Position numbers and translations under genes: made by a program
The notes under the pieces: model-generated
Database searches by the model: none
The model's input: the letters and a program-made list of their open reading frames with translations, nothing else
Told to the model about the DNA's origin: nothing
Shown: piece by piece, positions 5,553-8,095 of the stretch
How positions within the stretch are numbered: position 1 is the stretch's first letter
Layout of the letters: each line of letters begins with the position of its first letter
NCBI GenBank assembly: GCA_031257595.1
Contig: JAIROH010000149.1
Location: 1-8,095 of the forward strand
Length of the DNA stretch: 8,095 nucleotides
Direction: 5' to 3'
Source: Treponema sp.
Lineage (GTDB): Bacteria > Spirochaetota > Spirochaetia > Treponematales > Breznakiellaceae

Positions 5553-6692
5553 ATGGGCGGCTCCCTGGTTGCGCGGAATATTGAGGCAGACAAAACCCTG
5601 GGTGAAAAAAAGGAATTCCTGACTCAGCAGCTTATCACGTATATCGGCAATAAACGGGCCTTGCTGGGTTTTATAGGGGATGGAGTTAAACGGGTACAAA
5701 AACGGTTATGCAGGGATAAGCTGAAAATGTTTGACGTGTTCAGCGGATCGGGAATTGTTGCCAGATATTTCAAGCGGTTTTCCGGCCTGCTTATCGCCAA
5801 CGACCTTGAAAGATATTCGGCCCTGACAAACGAATGTTATCTGTCAAATCAGGAAGAGCTGGACATTTCTTTGCTGCGAAATTATTACCGTGAAATCATC
5901 GCGGAAACGAAAACCCGTTTGGTAAAAGGAATCGTATCCGAATTATACGCCCCAAAGGATGACAAAAACATTAGGCCCGGCGAGAGGGTTTTTTACACAT
6001 CGCGGAACGCGATGTACATAGACACCGTCAGGCAGCTGATAGAAAAACTGCCGGAAAGTGAACGGAAATTTTTTATAGCGCCCCTGTTATCGGAAGCGTC
6101 CATACACGCGAATACTTCCGGCGTTTTTAAGGGTTTCTACAAAAACAGGGAAACCGGCGTCGGCCAGTTCGGCGGCCTGGGTCAAGACGCCTTGTTCAGG
6201 ATTACCGGAAACATAAAACTGCCGTTTCCGGTGTTCAGCAATTTTAGCTGTGAAACGATTGTTTGTAACGGGGACGCCAATCGGATTATCGAAGACCTGC
6301 CCGAAGTGGACATTGCCTATCTGGATCCCCCGTATAACCAGCATCCCTACGGATCCAATTACTTTATGCTCAATGTAATAGCGGATTATACCTACCCCAA
6401 AAATACAAGCAGGGTATCCGGAATCCCGGAAGACTGGAACCGCTCAAACTACAACAGGGGAAATCATGCGTTGCGGATATTGACGGAGCTTGTTGAAAAC
6501 ATAAAATCAAAGTATGTGATACTTTCGTTTAATTCGGAAGGTTTTATCGGTTTTGAGGAAATGAAAAACATGTTAAAAAATAACGGCAGGGTTGAAGTCC
6601 TGGAAACCAAATACAACACTTTTAAGGGAAGCAGAAATTTGAACAAACGTGAAATACATGTAAAGGAGTACCTCTATCTGCTTGAAAAATGA
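5553..6692 (+). CDS. D12-class adenine-specific DNA methyltransferase (orphan)
   Basis: The enzyme should transfer a methyl group from S-adenosylmethionine to N6 of adenine in a specific DNA site. The 379-aa product has D12/Dam-like motifs in alpha order: motif X at 29-35 (TYIGNKR), motif I at 61-67 (DVFSGSG) for cofactor binding, and catalytic motif IV at 258-261 (DPPY, within VDIAYLDPPYNQHPYGSNYFMLN). Between I and IV lies a long insert (about 90-240) that probably helps recognise the target, as in the FokI-type methyltransferase relatives. The recognition sequence cannot be read from the protein. The start is the only in-frame ATG before motif I. Its reading frame looks more A/T-rich than its neighbours, which hints at transfer. 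No restriction endonuclease is adjacent, so it is an orphan modifier or a remnant of a restriction system. It sits 63 nt behind hpf but seems to have its own promoter. Confidence 0.92.
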   Translation: MGGSLVARNIEADKTLGEKKEFLTQQLITYIGNKRALLGFIGDGVKRVQKRLCRDKLKMFDVFSGSGIVARYFKRFSGLLIANDLERYSALTNECYLSNQEELDISLLRNYYREIIAETKTRLVKGIVSELYAPKDDKNIRPGERVFYTSRNAMYIDTVRQLIEKLPESERKFFIAPLLSEASIHANTSGVFKGFYKNRETGVGQFGGLGQDALFRITGNIKLPFPVFSNFSCETIVCNGDANRIIEDLPEVDIAYLDPPYNQHPYGSNYFMLNVIADYTYPKNTSRVSGIPEDWNRSNYNRGNHALRILTELVENIKSKYVILSFNSEGFIGFEEMKNMLKNNGRVEVLETKYNTFKGSRNLNKREIHVKEYLYLLEK

Positions 6693-6697
6693 AGCTC

Positions 6698-6711
6698 CCC
6701 GCCGCGGCGGG
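6698..6711. repeat. GC-only 14-bp palindrome between methyltransferase and phosphoglucomutase genes
   Basis: CCCGCCGCGGCGGG is a perfect palindrome 5 nt behind the methyltransferase stop codon. It can form a short GC stem. No T tract follows, so it is a poor terminator on its own; it might slow or process the transcript. Confidence 0.4.
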
Positions 6712-6744
6712 ATATCAAACTCCGCCGCGAATGAACCGTAACGA

Positions 6745-7434
6745 ATGGGCCGGCACATGAACGATCTTTTCGGCCTGGGCGGAGAGCCCGTTTTGGGCGC
6801 CATATTTGATCTTGACGGCGTCCTTGTGGATACCGCCAAATATCACTACCTGGCCTGGAAACGGCTTGCGCAAGAACTGGGTTTTTTCTTTACCGAAGAA
6901 GACAATGAACGGCTCAAGGGGGTAAGCCGTCTCCGTTCCCTGGAGATACTCCTGGAAACAGGACATTGTTCGATGACCGAAGAAGAAAAAGCGGCGGCGG
7001 CTGAAAAGAAAAACGCGTGGTATGTGGAGTACCTTCATGCCCTTGACGAAGGCGCCCTGCTGCCCGGTTCCCGTGAATACCTGCGACAGCTTCGCGCCGG
7101 GGGAATAAAAACCGCCCTGGGTTCGGCCAGCAAAAACGCCCCCCTTATCCTGGAGCGGCTCAGTATCGCCCCGTTCTTTGACGCGGTAATCGACGGCAAT
7201 CTGGTAAGCCGGGCAAAGCCCGACCCTGAGGTGTTTCTTAAAGGGGCAAAAGCCCTTGCCCTGTCTCCTTCGTCCTGTGTGGTTTTTGAGGATTCCGCCG
7301 CGGGGATAGAGGCGGCCAGGGCCGGGGGGATGCGGGTCATCGGGGTGGGAAGGCCCGAAAATCTGCCCGGCGCGGAAAAGTACGTGGCCTCGTTACAGGA
7401 GCTGTTGTTCTGTCCTGATCAAATTTGGTGGTGA
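6745..7434 (+). CDS. pgmB: Beta-phosphoglucomutase (HAD superfamily)
   Basis: The enzyme interconverts beta-glucose 1-phosphate and glucose 6-phosphate in the cytoplasm, bringing the product of maltose-, trehalose- or kojibiose-type phosphorylases into glycolysis. The 229-aa product has all family motifs: DLDGVLVDT at 22-30 with nucleophile Asp22 and acid/base Asp24, His34 in KYHYLAW, the substrate loop KGVSR at 58-62 that marks beta-phosphoglucomutase among HAD proteins, GSASKN at 126-131, Lys158 in KPDPEVF, and the Mg2+-binding FEDSAAGI at 181-188 (Glu182, Asp183). GVGRPENL (200-207) near the end is also typical. The N-terminus carries about 14 extra residues before the first strand. Starts at 6745 and 6757 are both possible; neither has a good ribosome binding site. 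No phosphorylase gene is in view. The gene starts 52 nt behind the methyltransferase and may share its transcript. Confidence 0.92.
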   Translation: MGRHMNDLFGLGGEPVLGAIFDLDGVLVDTAKYHYLAWKRLAQELGFFFTEEDNERLKGVSRLRSLEILLETGHCSMTEEEKAAAAEKKNAWYVEYLHALDEGALLPGSREYLRQLRAGGIKTALGSASKNAPLILERLSIAPFFDAVIDGNLVSRAKPDPEVFLKGAKALALSPSSCVVFEDSAAGIEAARAGGMRVIGVGRPENLPGAEKYVASLQELLFCPDQIWW

Positions 7435-7668
7435 AAAAATTCTTCCAAAATTTGGTAATTACATGAGAACATCAAAGTAAATGCCGGCGCCCTGGGACGG
7501 TTAGGAAAAAATCGCAAAAATAACCATTTTTCTTTACAAAGCGGGTCGATGATGCTATTATACGACGAACACCGGAGCTAACAGAGTTTTGGGATTGGCT
7601 CCGTCGTCTTTGAAAAATGGCGGACGGGCCGGTATTTTACCCGGAAAAGTTTAAAAGGAGGAAACGTC
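7435..7668 (+). promoter_or_regulatory. Intergenic region: strong promoter and ~100-nt leader of the lipoprotein gene
   Basis: A near-consensus promoter, TTTACA (7533-7538), 17 nt, TATTAT (7556-7561), predicts transcription from about 7568. The leader contains CGGAGC (7573-7578) able to pair with GCTCCG (7598-7603) and ends in a strong Shine-Dalgarno, AGGAGG (7656-7661), 7 nt before the ATG. Upstream, CAAATTTGGT (7420-7429, inside the pgmB end) and CAAAATTTGGT (7446-7456) repeat each other. No clear terminator for pgmB is seen. Confidence 0.75.
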
Positions 7669-7998
7669 ATGAAGAATAAATTGGTTTTACTTGCCGTATG
7701 TTGTGTAGTTGGATTGTCAATTACAGGCTGTGGCAATGATACTTCCGGTACAACACCGGTTGTCAGCTCATTAGTTGCGTCTGACAGCACGGACAATTTA
7801 GATAACGGAATAGCGAAAACCGATTTTACGGATGGTCAAACAGTCTATGTGGGTGTGGATGTATACGATCCCGATCGGGATCTTGCGTCGATAAACGTAA
7901 TACTGACTCATAACGGTTCTTCATCTCCATTTGACACCGCCCCCCCCGCCAATGCGTGGTGCCGAGGAGGCATACAACATACAGATAAGAGCTTTTGA
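7669..7998 (+). CDS. Small secreted lipoprotein, frame broken at a C8 tract
   Basis: As written, the frame gives 109 aa. It starts with a lipoprotein signal, MKNKLVLLAVCCVVGLSITGC, whose lipobox ITGC puts the lipidated cysteine at residue 21. The mature part (VVSSLVASDSTDN... VYVGVDVYDPDRDLASINVILTHNG) looks like the first strands of an Ig-like/PKD-type beta domain. At codons 91-93 a run of eight C (7940-7947) leads into a stretch with a different composition (ANAWCRGGIQHTDKSF) and a stop at 7998. One C fewer would restore a 141-aa protein ending at the last base of the window. Start choice is firm: ATG with AGGAGG 7 nt upstream and a strong promoter. I do not recognise the family and propose no function beyond surface or periplasmic location. 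High expression is suggested by its signals. Confidence 0.8.
   Translation: MKNKLVLLAVCCVVGLSITGCGNDTSGTTPVVSSLVASDSTDNLDNGIAKTDFTDGQTVYVGVDVYDPDRDLASINVILTHNGSSSPFDTAPPANAWCRGGIQHTDKSF
7940..7947 (+). repeat. Homopolymeric C8 tract at the frame break in the lipoprotein gene
   Basis: Eight consecutive C lie inside the lipoprotein coding region. The reading frame used before the tract and the clearly coding frame after it differ by one base, and a seven-C version joins them. It may be a slippage site for phase variation or a miscalled homopolymer. Confidence 0.75.
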
Positions 7999-8095
7999 GT
8001 CAAGCGAAGAGGGGGAATGGATCATTTCCGTGTACGTTGTTGATTCCAAGGGAAACACAAGCAATACAGTATCATGTACGATAACCGTAACGTAA
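7948..8095 (+). pseudogene. 3' part of the lipoprotein gene, out of frame
   Basis: In the frame ending with TAA at 8093-8095, the DNA reads ...MRGAEEAYNIQIRAFESS, then EEGEWIISVYVVDSKGN and TSNTVSCTITVT. This has the alternating pattern of closing strands in an Ig-like domain (VYVVDSKGN..., then ...TITVT). It lacks a start and a ribosome binding site of its own, and it completes the domain begun upstream, so it is the displaced C-terminus of the gene at 7669, not a separate gene. Confidence 0.75.

Noticed and set aside
1..8095. CRISPR array, tRNA, rRNA or known riboswitch
   Set aside because: No regularly spaced direct repeats, cloverleaf or recognisable riboswitch core was found by eye.

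Overview
The window most likely comes from a spirochaete, probably a Treponema of the higher-GC, termite-gut type. I infer this from three things: a CheX-type chemotaxis phosphatase, lipoproteins with loose lipoboxes beside a TPR/SpoIID protein, and roughly even GC with a strong codon bias toward GC-rich third positions. The species cannot be proved from this sequence alone.

Layout. Positions 1-926 (minus strand) hold a chemotaxis gene (cheX) followed by the first 141 codons of radA, which runs off the left edge. Both are read from one clear promoter at 949-977. Positions 978-1571 have no convincing gene and are packed with inverted repeats. One is a ~330-bp element (995-1324) bounded by 15-bp inverted repeats with TA at each end and containing three hairpins. 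The other is a ~146-bp imperfect hairpin (1413-1558) just behind the next gene. Positions 1572-3650 (minus) encode a large TPR plus SpoIID/LytB-domain lipoprotein. Divergent from it is rpoN (sigma-54, 3740-5131), then a short hibernation-promoting factor (hpf, 5199-5489), an orphan D12-class adenine methyltransferase (5553-6692) and a beta-phosphoglucomutase (6745-7434). Last comes a small lipoprotein gene (7669 to the window end) with a strong promoter and ribosome binding site, whose frame breaks at a run of eight C residues.

How the parts fit. rpoN followed by hpf is a widespread bacterial pairing that combines an alternative sigma factor with ribosome hibernation. The methyltransferase behind it has no restriction partner in view and appears to have its own promoter. 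CheX removes phosphate from CheY, so it belongs with motility, although its neighbour here is the recombination ATPase RadA. The SpoIID-type lipoprotein probably remodels peptidoglycan in the periplasm. Beta-phosphoglucomutase feeds the product of maltose- or trehalose-type phosphorylases into glycolysis.

Most worth following up are: the C8 tract, which looks like an on/off switch or a sequencing error in a surface lipoprotein; the multi-hairpin element, whose two hairpin loops carry the same two motifs in opposite order; and the rpoN and methyltransferase promoters, which both place the -10 box exactly 6 nt before the ATG, predicting leaderless mRNAs.
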